This document shows, piece by piece, positions 19,732 to 29,211 of a stretch of 64,000 nucleotides of DNA. The notes below the pieces were generated by a model, which worked only from the letters and a program-made list of their open reading frames with translations, did not search any database and was not told where the DNA came from. The first letter of the stretch is position 1; the number at the start of each line of letters is the position of its first letter. Source of the stretch: an uncultured Pelagibacteraceae bacterium (GTDB taxonomy: Bacteria; Pseudomonadota; Alphaproteobacteria; Pelagibacterales; Pelagibacteraceae); contig CACDFZ010000001.1 in NCBI GenBank assembly GCA_902552185.1, forward strand, positions 62,001-126,000, given 5' to 3'. The position numbers and the translations under genes are program-made.

Positions 19732-19885
19732 AAAGCATCATGACAATTACTATTCCCATTAGAATATAAACTGGCAAAACGTCAAAGAAACCAATCATCA
19801 TAGATCTTGTTAAAGTAGTTGCTAATCCAAGTAGAAAAGCAATACATAAAACACATCCGGTAATAGTAGCAAATTTTCTATTCAT
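19706..19885 (-). CDS. Small two-helix membrane protein (59 residues)
   Basis: This short ORF fills the only gap in the minus-strand run between the amidase and the EamA gene. It starts at an ATG overlapping the amidase stop by 8 bases and ends at TAA inside the EamA start region. The product has two hydrophobic stretches (about residues 6-25, ITGCVLCIAFLLGL, and 36-53, PVYILMGIVIVMML) joined by TRSMMIGFFDV, and a charged end (YEAFYDKK). I recognise no family. The tight overlaps and membrane character argue that it is a real gene, perhaps serving one of the adjacent transporters. Confidence 0.6.
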   Translation of the reverse strand: MNRKFATITGCVLCIAFLLGLATTLTRSMMIGFFDVLPVYILMGIVIVMMLYEAFYDKK

Positions 19886-21209
19886 CTTTACAATTTTTCT
19901 CCAACCAATTAGCAGTTCCTAAAAATCTTAAATCATCTAACTTGTCACCAACAAGCTGCACACCTAATGGTAAGTCATTTTCACCGGTAAGTAAAGGAAG
20001 TGAAATAGCTGGTAATCCCATATAGGTCCAAATTTTTTGAAAATCTGCACTGCCAGTGGACCTCAAACCTTTGTCTGCAACTCCGCTAGAAGATGGAGTA
20101 ATAATACCATGGTAGTCCTCAAAAACTTCTTTATATGACTCATAACTTCTTTTCATAAAATCTATGGCATCTGTATATTCTTTAGCTGAATATTTTAATC
20201 CTCTTCCAATCGCCTCCCTCATCTCTTTTGAAAGTTTTGTTTTATCTTTATTATAGTAAACCTGAAAATTATTAGCTAAATCAGTTTCATGAATAATTTG
20301 GTGATATTTAGGAATTTCTTTAAAATATGAGGGAGTATCAAAGATCTCAATATTTTTTTTAAAATTTTTAATCAAAAATTCAAAAGCTTTTTGAGACTCT
20401 TTGCCAATATTTTTCCACTTATCAGTTTTATAAAAGATGAATTTTGGTTCAAAATGAGGTCCTTCATCACAAACTTTAAGCATGTCATCTGCAGCAAAAT
20501 GAACTGTCGCTGGATCATATAAATCTTTTTTAATTAAAGATTTTGCTAGTAAAGCCACATCTTTAACTGTTTTACCAAAAACTCCCATTGTGTCTAATTT
20601 ATCAGAACACTTTAGTACTCCACTTCTCGAGATTAAGCCGTAAGAGGGTTTGTAACCAACTACCCCACAGTAGGAAGCTGGTCTAATTATTGAGCCTCCA
20701 GTTTGAGATCCAATCGAAAGATGGGCCATGTGAGATGCAACTACAGCAGCTGATCCACTTGATGATCCACCAGGAGTTCTTGTGTAATCGTGAGGATTGG
20801 TTGTTTTGCTAGGATGTATATATGCTAATTCACAGGTTACTGTTTTACCCATAATAATCGCACCAGCATTTTTTAAAAGATTCACTATTTCAGAGTCTTG
20901 AGAGCTTGACATTTTTTTCCGAAAAACTGTGCCACATTCTGTTGGCATGTCAAAAGTCCCAATAATATCTTTTACAGCTACAGGTAGGCCATGAAGTGCG
21001 CCTAAGGGTTTGCCTGATTTTCTGTATTCGTCTTTTTCTTTTGCTTTTTCCATGAGAAGTTTTTTATCAAAGAATGCCCAAGCCTTGACGTCTTTTTCAA
21101 ATTTTTTAATTCTTTCTAAATAAGCTTCACAAACTTCGACGGAGGATATTTCACCTTTTTTAATTTTCTCAACTAAATCGTGAGCCGAGGTTGTTGTAAT
21201 ATTTTCCAT
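19878..21209 (-). CDS. Amidase (amidase-signature family)
   Basis: A 443-residue amidase-signature enzyme. The Ser-cisSer-Lys triad is visible as Lys80 (LPVAVKDIIG), Ser149 (TPGGSSSGSAA) and Ser173 (GSQTGGSIIRPA). It resembles GatA in fold, but the context is a TRAP transporter operon rather than gatCAB, so it is more likely a catabolic amidase that hydrolyses an imported amide. It begins 6 bases after the dctM stop, strongly suggesting one operon. Confidence 0.88.
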   Translation of the reverse strand: MENITTTSAHDLVEKIKKGEISSVEVCEAYLERIKKFEKDVKAWAFFDKKLLMEKAKEKDEYRKSGKPLGALHGLPVAVKDIIGTFDMPTECGTVFRKKMSSSQDSEIVNLLKNAGAIIMGKTVTCELAYIHPSKTTNPHDYTRTPGGSSSGSAAVVASHMAHLSIGSQTGGSIIRPASYCGVVGYKPSYGLISRSGVLKCSDKLDTMGVFGKTVKDVALLAKSLIKKDLYDPATVHFAADDMLKVCDEGPHFEPKFIFYKTDKWKNIGKESQKAFEFLIKNFKKNIEIFDTPSYFKEIPKYHQIIHETDLANNFQVYYNKDKTKLSKEMREAIGRGLKYSAKEYTDAIDFMKRSYESYKEVFEDYHGIITPSSSGVADKGLRSTGSADFQKIWTYMGLPAISLPLLTGENDLPLGVQLVGDKLDDLRFLGTANWLEKNCKDE

Positions 21210-21215
21210 GGAAAA

Positions 21216-22577
21216 TTAATTTGCAAATAATGTGTCCGGTAACCACAATGCTATACCTGGAAATAGGTACATTAAAACCATTGATAAAATTACTATCGAT
21301 AAAAATGGCATTATTCCTCTAAATATTTCCATTAACTCAACATTTTTATTTTGAACTCCCTTTAAATAATATGCTGACATGGCCATGGGGGGAGTTAAAA
21401 ATGAAGTTTGAAGGTTAAGTGCAATTAACATAGCAAAGAAATACGGATTAACACCAAAGAATTCTACAAGAGGTAAAAAAATTGGAACAAAAATAATTAA
21501 AATTTCTGTCCACTCTAATGGCCAACCTAAAAGAAAAATTATTATCTGTGTAATAACTAAAAACTGCCAAGGTTGTATATTCATAGATTTAAAGAAATGC
21601 TCAAATACCTCGTGACCACCTAAATACGAGAATACTGAAGCAAATGTCCAAGAACCAATAAACAGCCACATTATCATTGCAGTTGTTTTAGCTGTAAGAA
21701 ATACTGACTCTTTAAAATTTTTCCATTTAAGCGTTTTATAAAAATAAGATAATACTAAAGATCCGAAAGCTCCTACTGCTGCTGCTTCTGCAGGAGTAGC
21801 TAAACCTCCAAGAATTGTACCTAAAACAAGTATTATTAAAGAGAACAACGGTAAAAATGATACCAGAACTTCTTTTAATATGACTGCTCTAGGTGGTATC
21901 TCTTCCGCAGGCGGCTTTGGTGCAAGTGAAGGATTTAAATAAGCTCTAGTAATTGCATAGATTATATAAAGACCTGCTAACATTAATCCTGGAAAAATTG
22001 CAGCTGCAAATAATCTTAAAGGTGATAGCTGTGCAATAACAGAGTAAACTATAAGCATAATACTTGGGGGAATTAGTATTCCTAAACAACCACCTGAACA
22101 GATAACTCCTGAGGCAAATTTTTTATCATAACCGGCTTTCACCATAGCGGGCCATGCTAGCAATCCCATTAATGTTACAACAGCTCCAATAATTCCTGTT
22201 GCTGTTGAAAATAAAGCGCAAGTAATTAATGCTGCCACTGCCATCGAAGCAGGGAGTCCGTGACAAGCCAATCTAATAGCAAAAAATAATCTTGAAACTA
22301 TTCCAGCTCGCTCCACTAGATATCCCATAAATAAAAATAATGGGACGGCGGTTAGGACTGTATTGTCCATTACAGTATAAGTATTTTGAACAAATAATTG
22401 AAAAATTCTATTATCCAATAAATGTTCCATACGTGTTGGATCAAAATAAGCATAGTATCCAAAGCCAACACCCATCGCCATTAATGTAAATGCAATTGGG
22501 AATCCAAGAAGCACTGCAAATAAAAATATTACCATCATTAAAATTGCAATTTCTGGATTAGTTAAACTAAATAACAT
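21216..22577 (-). CDS. dctM: TRAP transporter large permease (DctM)
   Basis: A 453-residue permease with about 12-13 hydrophobic segments. It contains the DctM signatures ALITCALFSTATGIIGA, CSGGCLGILIPPSIMLIVY and TPAEAAAVGAFGSL. It belongs to the branch usually annotated mannitol/chloroaromatic (FcbT3-like), whose members studied so far include 2-oxo-acid and lactate systems. It overlaps dctQ by 11 bases and drives Na+-dependent uptake with dctQ and dctP. Confidence 0.93.
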   Translation of the reverse strand: MLFSLTNPEIAILMMVIFLFAVLLGFPIAFTLMAMGVGFGYYAYFDPTRMEHLLDNRIFQLFVQNTYTVMDNTVLTAVPLFLFMGYLVERAGIVSRLFFAIRLACHGLPASMAVAALITCALFSTATGIIGAVVTLMGLLAWPAMVKAGYDKKFASGVICSGGCLGILIPPSIMLIVYSVIAQLSPLRLFAAAIFPGLMLAGLYIIYAITRAYLNPSLAPKPPAEEIPPRAVILKEVLVSFLPLFSLIILVLGTILGGLATPAEAAAVGAFGSLVLSYFYKTLKWKNFKESVFLTAKTTAMIMWLFIGSWTFASVFSYLGGHEVFEHFFKSMNIQPWQFLVITQIIIFLLGWPLEWTEILIIFVPIFLPLVEFFGVNPYFFAMLIALNLQTSFLTPPMAMSAYYLKGVQNKNVELMEIFRGIMPFLSIVILSMVLMYLFPGIALWLPDTLFAN

Positions 22578-23151
22578 CTTTTTGATCCTCGTCTTGAGAA
22601 GTTCTCATTAAAATTTTTTCAGTTTCTTCTGCTACAACCATCCTTGCAGGCCAGTGGCCTGTTTGTATACATATGATGGATCTACAAACTTCACTTATAC
22701 CCTGTATAATTAATAAAATACCTGCTGCTGGAATTAAAGATTTCGCCATATAAATTTGTATTTGTGCTGGACTATTCCAACTTGTCTCTTTAATTTTCCA
22801 AGCTAAAGACGCATACTCATAACCGTAAAAAGCAAGTGCAATTACGCCAGGAAAGAAAAATATAAAATATAATACTAAATCAATATAACCTTGTGTTCTA
22901 GGTTTAAAAAGTCTGTAAATTACGTCCCCTCTTACGTGAGCTTCAGTTGATAAAGTATAAGCACCTGCCATCATAAATATTGCTCCGTACATCTGCAAAC
23001 TAAAGTCAAAATTCCACAGTGTTGGTGCATTAAAAGCTTTTGCCATGAAAACCTCATAGCATGTCCCGCCCATTAAGATCACGATGCACCAAGAAAATGC
23101 TTTTCCTACTGATGTGCTCAATTGATCTGCAAAAAAGATAAAAGATCGCAT
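22567..23151 (-). CDS. dctQ: TRAP transporter small permease (DctQ)
   Basis: A 194-residue, four-helix protein with the DctQ pattern (WCIVILMGGTCYEVFMAKAF, TLSTEAHVRGDVIYRLF, ESW-like LAWKIKETSWNSP). HVRGDVIY near residue 68 is the family hallmark. It lies 81 bases downstream of dctP, with an intrinsic terminator hairpin between the two, and overlaps dctM. Confidence 0.9.
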   Translation of the reverse strand: MRSFIFFADQLSTSVGKAFSWCIVILMGGTCYEVFMAKAFNAPTLWNFDFSLQMYGAIFMMAGAYTLSTEAHVRGDVIYRLFKPRTQGYIDLVLYFIFFFPGVIALAFYGYEYASLAWKIKETSWNSPAQIQIYMAKSLIPAAGILLIIQGISEVCRSIICIQTGHWPARMVVAEETEKILMRTSQDEDQKDVI

Positions 23152-23187
23152 AAAAATAAACTATTCCAATTTTTAAAGAATTTCCAT

Positions 23188-23212
23188 AAAAAAAGGGGGC
23201 AAAAATGCCCCC
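23188..23212 (-). terminator. Intrinsic terminator/attenuator between dctP and dctQ
   Basis: Read on the minus strand, GGGGGCA and TGCCCCC form a 7-bp G+C-rich stem around a TTTT loop, followed by seven T residues. It sits in the 81-base spacer after the dctP stop and before dctQ. Such partial terminators let the abundant binding protein be made in excess over the permeases. Confidence 0.85.
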
Positions 23213-23232
23213 TCAATTTTTTTAGTTAAATA

Positions 23233-24381
23233 TTAGATTTTAACTTTTGCTAAAGAGCCAAATTCATTCTCATAAGCCAGTTTATAGTTAGGCTGATTCA
23301 TGAGTAAGTATTTCATAACTCTTTTTGCATAAGCTTTTTGTGAGTTCACAATTTTCTTAAAGAAAGGATCTTTTTTGTTAAAGTCGCCTATAACTTTATC
23401 CCAACCTTTAAGCTGTTGAGCTAAGATCTCATCAGAAGTTTGATAAACATTTACTTTGTGTTGGTTCATCAATTTAGATAAGTCAGCTGAGTATCTCACT
23501 AGAGCTTTAAAGTAGTTGTCTGTGTTTGCAGCATAAGCAGCGTTTTTTAGGATTGCCTGGTGTTGAGGGCTTAATCCATTAAACGTTTTCTTATTCACTG
23601 GAATTTCAAACATCTCTTGTGATTGGTGGAAGCTTCCTAAGTGATAGTGCTTAGAAACATCTTGCATACCAAACTGAGAGTCTGAAGTAGGGTTGTTAAA
23701 CTCAGCAGCTTCAATCAAACCTGTTTTCATTGCAGGTTGAATTTCACCACCTGGAAGTTGTCTTACAACCATTCCCATAGCCGTTAAAACGTTAGTAGCT
23801 AAACCAACTGTTCTATACTTCATACCTTTAACATCAGACACTTTAGTTACGTTCTTTTTGAACCAACCAAATGGCTGTGCAGGCATTGGCATATGGAAGA
23901 AACCAATATAATCAAAACCTACTTTTGCAAGTGTTTCATCATAAAGTTTTCTACCTCCACCGTACTCCATCCATCCCATTACTTCTTGAGATGACATACC
24001 GTACGACGGACCTGTTCCGAATAGAGATGCTGCTGGATTTTTTCCATACCAGTAAGCTGTTACCCAGTGTCCCATATCTAGAACTCCAGAACTTACTGCT
24101 TGTCCGATCTCTGATGTTTTTACAACTGCACCAACTGGCTGAAGGTCAATTTTTAATTGTCCACCAGACATATCGCTAACCATTTTTGCATAGTCTCCTG
24201 CCATTTCAAAAAATATGTTAGCTCCTGAAGGCCAAGCTGCTTGCATCTTTAAAGTCTTAGGAGCTCCTAAAGCAATGTTTGGCATTGCTACAGTTGCTGC
24301 CGCTGCTGCACCTGTTGCAGCTGCTGCTTTAAAGAACTTACGTCTTGAAGGAGTTTTAACTCCTTTTATTTTTTTAGACAT
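23233..24381 (-). CDS. dctP: TRAP transporter substrate-binding protein (DctP), Tat-exported
   Basis: A 382-residue periplasmic binding protein. The N-terminus has a twin-arginine signal (PSRRKFFKAAAATGAAAAA) ending near ALGAP, unusual among binding proteins but common in this TRAP branch. The mature part contains GVKGMKYRTVGLAT-like and QLPGGEIQPAMKTGLIEAAE segments, the latter being the DctP ligand-arginine/Pro-Gly region. Relatives bind 2-oxo acids or lactate, and the adjoining genes fit that kind of substrate. A strong GGGGG Shine-Dalgarno precedes it, consistent with high expression. Confidence 0.93.
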   Translation of the reverse strand: MSKKIKGVKTPSRRKFFKAAAATGAAAAATVAMPNIALGAPKTLKMQAAWPSGANIFFEMAGDYAKMVSDMSGGQLKIDLQPVGAVVKTSEIGQAVSSGVLDMGHWVTAYWYGKNPAASLFGTGPSYGMSSQEVMGWMEYGGGRKLYDETLAKVGFDYIGFFHMPMPAQPFGWFKKNVTKVSDVKGMKYRTVGLATNVLTAMGMVVRQLPGGEIQPAMKTGLIEAAEFNNPTSDSQFGMQDVSKHYHLGSFHQSQEMFEIPVNKKTFNGLSPQHQAILKNAAYAANTDNYFKALVRYSADLSKLMNQHKVNVYQTSDEILAQQLKGWDKVIGDFNKKDPFFKKIVNSQKAYAKRVMKYLLMNQPNYKLAYENEFGSLAKVKI

Positions 24382-24387
24382 ATTTGT

Positions 24388-24392
24388 CCCCC
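24388..24392 (-). promoter_or_regulatory. Strong Shine-Dalgarno of dctP
   Basis: GGGGG on the minus strand lies 6 bases before the dctP ATG, in a genome where most starts lack any visible ribosome-binding site. It fits a highly translated binding protein. Confidence 0.7.
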
Positions 24393-24500
24393 TTAATTAT
24401 TAATAATTAGAATTATTTAAACATATTAATTTTTGAGAGTCCCAACAAAATTTAATTAATTTGACGCTTACAACCTTAACTAGAATATAAGAATAATTGT

Positions 24501-25454
24501 TTAATTTACTTTGTTTTTGCAGCTGCCAGTTTTAAAAAACTCATCGATATTGTCTATCGCTAAATTCCCCATAGCAGTTCGAGTTTGTTTTGAGGCACTA
24601 CCTAGATGAGGAAGAATAAAGGCACTCTTATGTTTTAAATAGCCTGGATTTAAATTTGGTTCTCCCTGATAAACGTCTAGTCCAACAGCATAAACCTTTC
24701 TAGAATTAAGTGCTTCAATTAAAGCTTCATCATCAACGATATCGCCTCTTGCAACATTTGTTACAACGGCTCCAGTGGGCAAGTATTCTAAAGTTTTTTT
24801 ATTAATCAAATTTGTAGTTTCCTTTGTTGCAGGGCAACAAACTGACAATACGTCAGCAACGCTCATCAGGCTTTTTAGGTCCTTATGGTAAGTAGCTCCA
24901 TTTTCTTTATCTTCACTAAGTTTTGATCGATTGTGATAATGAATTATCATTCCCAAAGATTTTGCAATACTTGCTATTTTTTGTCCTATTCTCCCCATGC
25001 CGAGAATACCTAATCTTGTTCCTGTCAATTGTTTTCCTATCAAATAGTCGGCAGACCATTTCCAATTGGACTCCTTAGCAGCTTCAATCCCTTCGGGTGC
25101 TCTTCTGCAGGCACCTAGTATTAATAGAATTCCAATTTCAGCTGTAGCGTCAGTCAAAACGTCTGGGGTGTTGGTTACAATTATATTTCTTTTTTTGGCT
25201 GCGTCTAAATCAATATTTCCAAATCCTACTGCAAAGTTTGATAAAATTTTAATACTTTCTGGTAATTTATTGATAGTTGCAGCATCCAATTTATCCGTAA
25301 GAGCAGATAAAATTCCGTCACATCCTTCGCTTAGCTTAATCAATTTTTCTTGCGAATGTAACTCATCATTATAATTAAATTTTGCATCAAAAAGTTTACC
25401 AGCCTTATCTTCGCAAGATCTAAGTAGTCTTCTAGTGATAAGAATTTTTTTCAT
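24501..25454 (-). CDS. D-2-hydroxyacid dehydrogenase (glyoxylate/hydroxypyruvate reductase-like)
   Basis: A 317-residue NAD(P)-dependent enzyme. It has the Rossmann motif LGILGMGRIGQKIA and HYHNRSK, whose Arg after the second strand suggests NADPH. The catalytic residues are Arg in NVARGDIVDDEAL, Glu in GLDVYQGEPN and His in LPHLGSAS. The closest functional type is glyoxylate/hydroxypyruvate reductase. It lies 8 bases after the FAD-linked dehydrogenase gene, so 2-hydroxy and 2-oxo acids can be interconverted by genes of the same run. Confidence 0.88.
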   Translation of the reverse strand: MKKILITRRLLRSCEDKAGKLFDAKFNYNDELHSQEKLIKLSEGCDGILSALTDKLDAATINKLPESIKILSNFAVGFGNIDLDAAKKRNIIVTNTPDVLTDATAEIGILLILGACRRAPEGIEAAKESNWKWSADYLIGKQLTGTRLGILGMGRIGQKIASIAKSLGMIIHYHNRSKLSEDKENGATYHKDLKSLMSVADVLSVCCPATKETTNLINKKTLEYLPTGAVVTNVARGDIVDDEALIEALNSRKVYAVGLDVYQGEPNLNPGYLKHKSAFILPHLGSASKQTRTAMGNLAIDNIDEFFKTGSCKNKVN

Positions 25455-25462
25455 TTGGATTG

Positions 25463-26836
25463 TTAGTTTAAGTCAAAAATCTTGCCAGGATTCATTATAT
25501 TATTGGGATCTAGAGTTCTTTTTATAGATTTCATTACTGGGATATTATCTCCATGTTCTTTAATAAGATATTCTTTTTTGTGAAGTCCTATTCCATGCTC
25601 ACCAGTAATAGTCCCCTTTAATTCTAATGTCTTCTTAATTAGTAAATCGCTAAACTCTCTAATCTTTTTGTAAGTTTCTTTTTTTTGAGGGTCATAGGGC
25701 AAAATCACATGAAAATTCCCATCTCCTAAATGTCCAACCATTGGGGCTCTTAGCCCAAATTTTTTTGTTTCCTCTTCAGCAAAATTTACACACTCAGTTA
25801 TTTTTGAAATCGGAAGACATACATCTGTTGAATAAACTCTGCCATTTTTAATCAATGCTTTTACTGAATAATAAACATCCCATCGAGCCTGCCATAATTT
25901 GTTTCGCTCTGCTAAATCTTTAGCCCACTTGAAAGAGCTTCCGTTATTATCATTGGATATTTCTTCAACAACTTTTATATTTTCTTTATTAGAAGACTCT
26001 GATCCATGGAATTCAAAAAACAAAGTTGGTAAAACTTTAAGATCCTTTAACTTCGAGTAGTTGATGCTTATATCCATTTGATCTTTATTTAACATTTCAA
26101 TCCTTGCAATAGGTACACCGTATTGAATAATTTGTTGTGCAGTTTTAACTGCATCTTCTAATGATTGGAAATGGCAAACCGCACTCATGATACTCTCTGG
26201 TATAGGGGATAATCTTAATTGTATCTCAGTGATTATTCCAAGAGTACCTTCTGAACCAATAAACAAATTTGTTAAATTATATCCTGCTGAAGTTTTTTTG
26301 GTTCTACTTCCAGTATTAATTATATCGCCATTAGGAAGAACAACTGTTAAACCTGTAATTACTGTTTTCATGGTTCCATATTTTACAGCCATCGTTCCAG
26401 AAGCTGAGGTTGAGGCCATACCTCCAATTGCAGCGTTGGCGCCAGGGTCAATTGGGAAAAAAACTCCGTCCTCTCTTAAATAGTCATTTAATTGTTCTTT
26501 AGTCACACATGCTTGAACTCTACAATCAAAATCTTCAACGTTTACACTTAAAATTTTATTCATCTTTTCTAATGAAATAGTAATACCTTTGTCATTTCCT
26601 ACAACATTACCCTCTAAAGAGGTTCCTGTTCCAAATGGTACAACTGGAACTTTATGATGATTACAAAGTTTTAAAATTTTTGAGACTTCTTCGTTTGTTT
26701 CTGGAAAAACTACTGCTTGAGATAAAACAGGATCAAAAGTGTCCTCGCCTCTAGCATAATTTGACCTTGTCGAGACAGATGTAGAAAATCTACCATTAAA
26801 AATTTTTTTTAGTTCTGATTGAACTTGTTCATTCAT
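25463..26836 (-). CDS. FAD-linked D-2-hydroxyacid (D-lactate/glycolate-type) dehydrogenase
   Basis: A 457-residue protein of the GlcD/LDHD family. The FAD-binding PCMH domain shows VVPFGTGTSLEGNV and PGANAAIGGMASTSASGT. The C-terminal catalytic part has GHLGDGNFHV and ends with GTITGEHGIGLHKKEYL, the conserved metal and substrate segment. These enzymes oxidise D-lactate, glycolate or related D-2-hydroxyacids and pass electrons to the respiratory chain. glcE and glcF are not adjacent, which favours a single-subunit LDHD-like enzyme over glycolate oxidase. Confidence 0.87.
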   Translation of the reverse strand: MNEQVQSELKKIFNGRFSTSVSTRSNYARGEDTFDPVLSQAVVFPETNEEVSKILKLCNHHKVPVVPFGTGTSLEGNVVGNDKGITISLEKMNKILSVNVEDFDCRVQACVTKEQLNDYLREDGVFFPIDPGANAAIGGMASTSASGTMAVKYGTMKTVITGLTVVLPNGDIINTGSRTKKTSAGYNLTNLFIGSEGTLGIITEIQLRLSPIPESIMSAVCHFQSLEDAVKTAQQIIQYGVPIARIEMLNKDQMDISINYSKLKDLKVLPTLFFEFHGSESSNKENIKVVEEISNDNNGSSFKWAKDLAERNKLWQARWDVYYSVKALIKNGRVYSTDVCLPISKITECVNFAEEETKKFGLRAPMVGHLGDGNFHVILPYDPQKKETYKKIREFSDLLIKKTLELKGTITGEHGIGLHKKEYLIKEHGDNIPVMKSIKRTLDPNNIMNPGKIFDLN

Positions 26837-26875
26837 AATAAAGAGATATTAATTGAAATTTAAAGAAAATACAGC

Positions 26876-28042
26876 CTATTTAGCTAGCATTTTTTTTATG
26901 TTTTCAAGAGCTTGTGAAATATTAGCTTGAGACGCAGCAAAACTAAATCTTACATAATCTTTTGCGGTCTTTCCGAATGCAGTTCCAGGCACTATGGCAA
27001 CACCAGCTTCATGCATACATTTTTTTGCAAATTCCGCACCGTTCATTCCTGTACCGATAACTTTTGGAAAAGCATAAAAAGCTCCACCAGGCAAACTACA
27101 TTCTACGCCTGGAAGATTATTCAAACCTTCATGAATAAGTTTTCTTCTAATTGTAAACTTATTCATCATATGATCTATCGATTCGTCAGAACCATCTAAA
27201 GCAGCAATACCTGCAAATTGTGCAGCTGCATTTACACAGGAAACACTATTAATTAATAATTTATTTACATGTTCAACTAATTTTTCTGGCCAGAAACTCC
27301 AACCAAGTCTCCATCCTGTCATAGAGTATGCTTTACTCCATCCCTCAAGAACAATTAACCTTTCTCTAAGTTCAGGATAATTAAAAAATGTTGGCATCTC
27401 TTTTCCGTCAAATATTTGTCTACTGTAAATCTCATCACTTAAAATAGTAACGTGTGGATGTTTTTTGAGTCCTTCTGCCAAAACATCGATATCAGATTTA
27501 TCAACAAAACTTCCTGTAGGATTATTTGGATTGATTAAAACTAATAGTCTAGTTTTATCAGTTATTAATGATAAAATTTTTTCTGGATTAAATTTCAAAT
27601 CTTTATCCTCAGTTAAGTCGTAAGGAACAGGTTTTGCTCCTGTAAAGTTTATCATAGACTCATAGATTGGAAACGCTGGTGTCGGGTGAATTATTTCTAC
27701 ACCTGGTTCACCAAAACATTGAATTGCATAACTCATCGTTGGCTTTCCGCCTGGCATTATTATAATTCTTTCTGGATCAATATCCTGATTGTATAATTTT
27801 TTAATCTTTCTAGTAACTGCCTGTCTGCATTCAAGAATTCCATTTGATAAAACATAACCATGATGACCGTCATCCAAAGCTTTCTTCGCTGCATCGACAA
27901 TGTGTTGTGGAGTTTTAAAATCTGGCTGGCCTAGTCCGAGGTGTATCATCGGCTTTCCTGTTGCTTCTAATTTCTTTGCTTCAGCAAGCACGCTAAAAGC
28001 TGTTTCAGTTCCTAATCTGTCTAAACTTTTTGCTAGTTTCAT
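26876..28042 (-). CDS. PLP-dependent aminotransferase (class I, aspartate-aminotransferase-like)
   Basis: A 388-residue fold-type I aminotransferase. It has NPNNPTGS, the PLP phenol contact SDEIYSRQIF, the Schiff-base lysine in WSKAYSMTGWRLGW, and the carboxylate-binding Arg in YVRFSFA. It probably moves amino groups between an amino acid and a 2-oxo acid; specificity cannot be read. Its place between the LDHD-like gene and lldD suggests feeding of 2-oxo acids made by these oxidases. Confidence 0.88.
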   Translation of the reverse strand: MKLAKSLDRLGTETAFSVLAEAKKLEATGKPMIHLGLGQPDFKTPQHIVDAAKKALDDGHHGYVLSNGILECRQAVTRKIKKLYNQDIDPERIIIMPGGKPTMSYAIQCFGEPGVEIIHPTPAFPIYESMINFTGAKPVPYDLTEDKDLKFNPEKILSLITDKTRLLVLINPNNPTGSFVDKSDIDVLAEGLKKHPHVTILSDEIYSRQIFDGKEMPTFFNYPELRERLIVLEGWSKAYSMTGWRLGWSFWPEKLVEHVNKLLINSVSCVNAAAQFAGIAALDGSDESIDHMMNKFTIRRKLIHEGLNNLPGVECSLPGGAFYAFPKVIGTGMNGAEFAKKCMHEAGVAIVPGTAFGKTAKDYVRFSFAASQANISQALENIKKMLAK

Positions 28043-28059
28043 ACCTAATATTAGAATCC

Positions 28060-29211
28060 TTAATTTCTAATTGCAATATTTTCTTCGCCTAAATCCTCAA
28101 TTTTTTTTTTTCCAAGTAAAATCATGTCTCTTCTCAATTCTTCTTTCATTCTTTGAAGTATTGTTTCCACTCCTTTTTGCCCTCCTGCGCTTAATGCAAA
28201 GAGAAAACCTTTGCCGAAACTGCACGCTGTCGCACCTAATGATAGTGCCTTTAAAACATGTGTTCCCCTTCTTATTCCTCCATCAACAATAATTTCTATC
28301 TTTCCCCCTACGGCATCAACTATGGTTTTTAATTGATCAAATGGTGATCTTGAACCATCCAATTGCCTGCCTCCGTGATTTGATAACATAATTGCACTCG
28401 CACCAATATCAATTGCTCTCTTAGCATCCTCTACTGACATTACACCTTTAAGAGCGAAAGGACCTTTCCATCTTTTTACACAATATTCCGCATCTTTCCA
28501 GCTCATAGCTGGATCGTATTGTTCGTTTATGTATTCCATTACCCCTTTTGCAATTGAAGAACCTTTTTTTGTAAAATGAGAGACATTTGCTAACTCGAAT
28601 TTTTCATGAGTTAAATAATTAAATGTCCATTTAGGATGAGTGATAAAGCTCATTAGACTTTTTAAGGTAAGTTTAGGTGGAGTTGTAAATCCCCATCGAT
28701 GGTCTCTTTCCCTGTTACCTGCAACAACAGTGTCTACCGTCAAACACAAAGATTTAAACCCAGAACTTTTACATCTATCAATTAAATTATCCGTTAAGGC
28801 TTGATCTTTATGAATATATAATTGAAACATCTTTGGTCCGCTTGAAACATTTGCTATTTGTTCTATAGACGAGGTAGCCATTGTGGACATACTATAGAAA
28901 GTGCCATATTTTTCGGCTGCTCTCGCCGATGCCTTATCGCCATCATGATGATAAAGTCGTTGCATCGCCGTTGGAGATAAAAAAAGAGGCATATCTATTT
29001 TTGTACCTAACACTGTTGTAGATAAATCAGGCTCACCAACGCTGGCTAAAATGTTTGGAACTAAATCGTATTTTGAGAAAGACTCGGTATTTCTTTGCAA
29101 TGTAACTTCGTCATCGGAACCGCCATCTATGTAATGAAATATCGGAGCAGGTAAATTTTTTTTTGCTAGTTTTCTGAAATCTTCAAAGTTGTAACAATTC
29201 TTAAGATTCAT
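28060..29211 (-). CDS. lldD: FMN-dependent L-2-hydroxyacid dehydrogenase, LldD-like (copy 1)
   Basis: A 383-residue TIM-barrel flavoenzyme. PIFHYIDGGSDDEVT, LSPTAMQRLYH and ALKGVMSVEDAKRA match the family, and MLSNHGGRQLDGSRSPFDQL carries the catalytic His and substrate Arg. It oxidises an L-2-hydroxyacid such as L-lactate to the 2-oxo acid. Its start overlaps the stop of copy 2 by one base (TAATG). The two copies are clearly paralogous but differ around residues 190-225. Confidence 0.9.
   Translation of the reverse strand: MNLKNCYNFEDFRKLAKKNLPAPIFHYIDGGSDDEVTLQRNTESFSKYDLVPNILASVGEPDLSTTVLGTKIDMPLFLSPTAMQRLYHHDGDKASARAAEKYGTFYSMSTMATSSIEQIANVSSGPKMFQLYIHKDQALTDNLIDRCKSSGFKSLCLTVDTVVAGNRERDHRWGFTTPPKLTLKSLMSFITHPKWTFNYLTHEKFELANVSHFTKKGSSIAKGVMEYINEQYDPAMSWKDAEYCVKRWKGPFALKGVMSVEDAKRAIDIGASAIMLSNHGGRQLDGSRSPFDQLKTIVDAVGGKIEIIVDGGIRRGTHVLKALSLGATACSFGKGFLFALSAGGQKGVETILQRMKEELRRDMILLGKKKIEDLGEENIAIRN

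Noticed and set aside
24395..24408. Palindrome AATTATTAATAATT before dctP as operator
   Set aside because: It is perfectly symmetrical but made only of A and T, so chance is a fair explanation in this composition.
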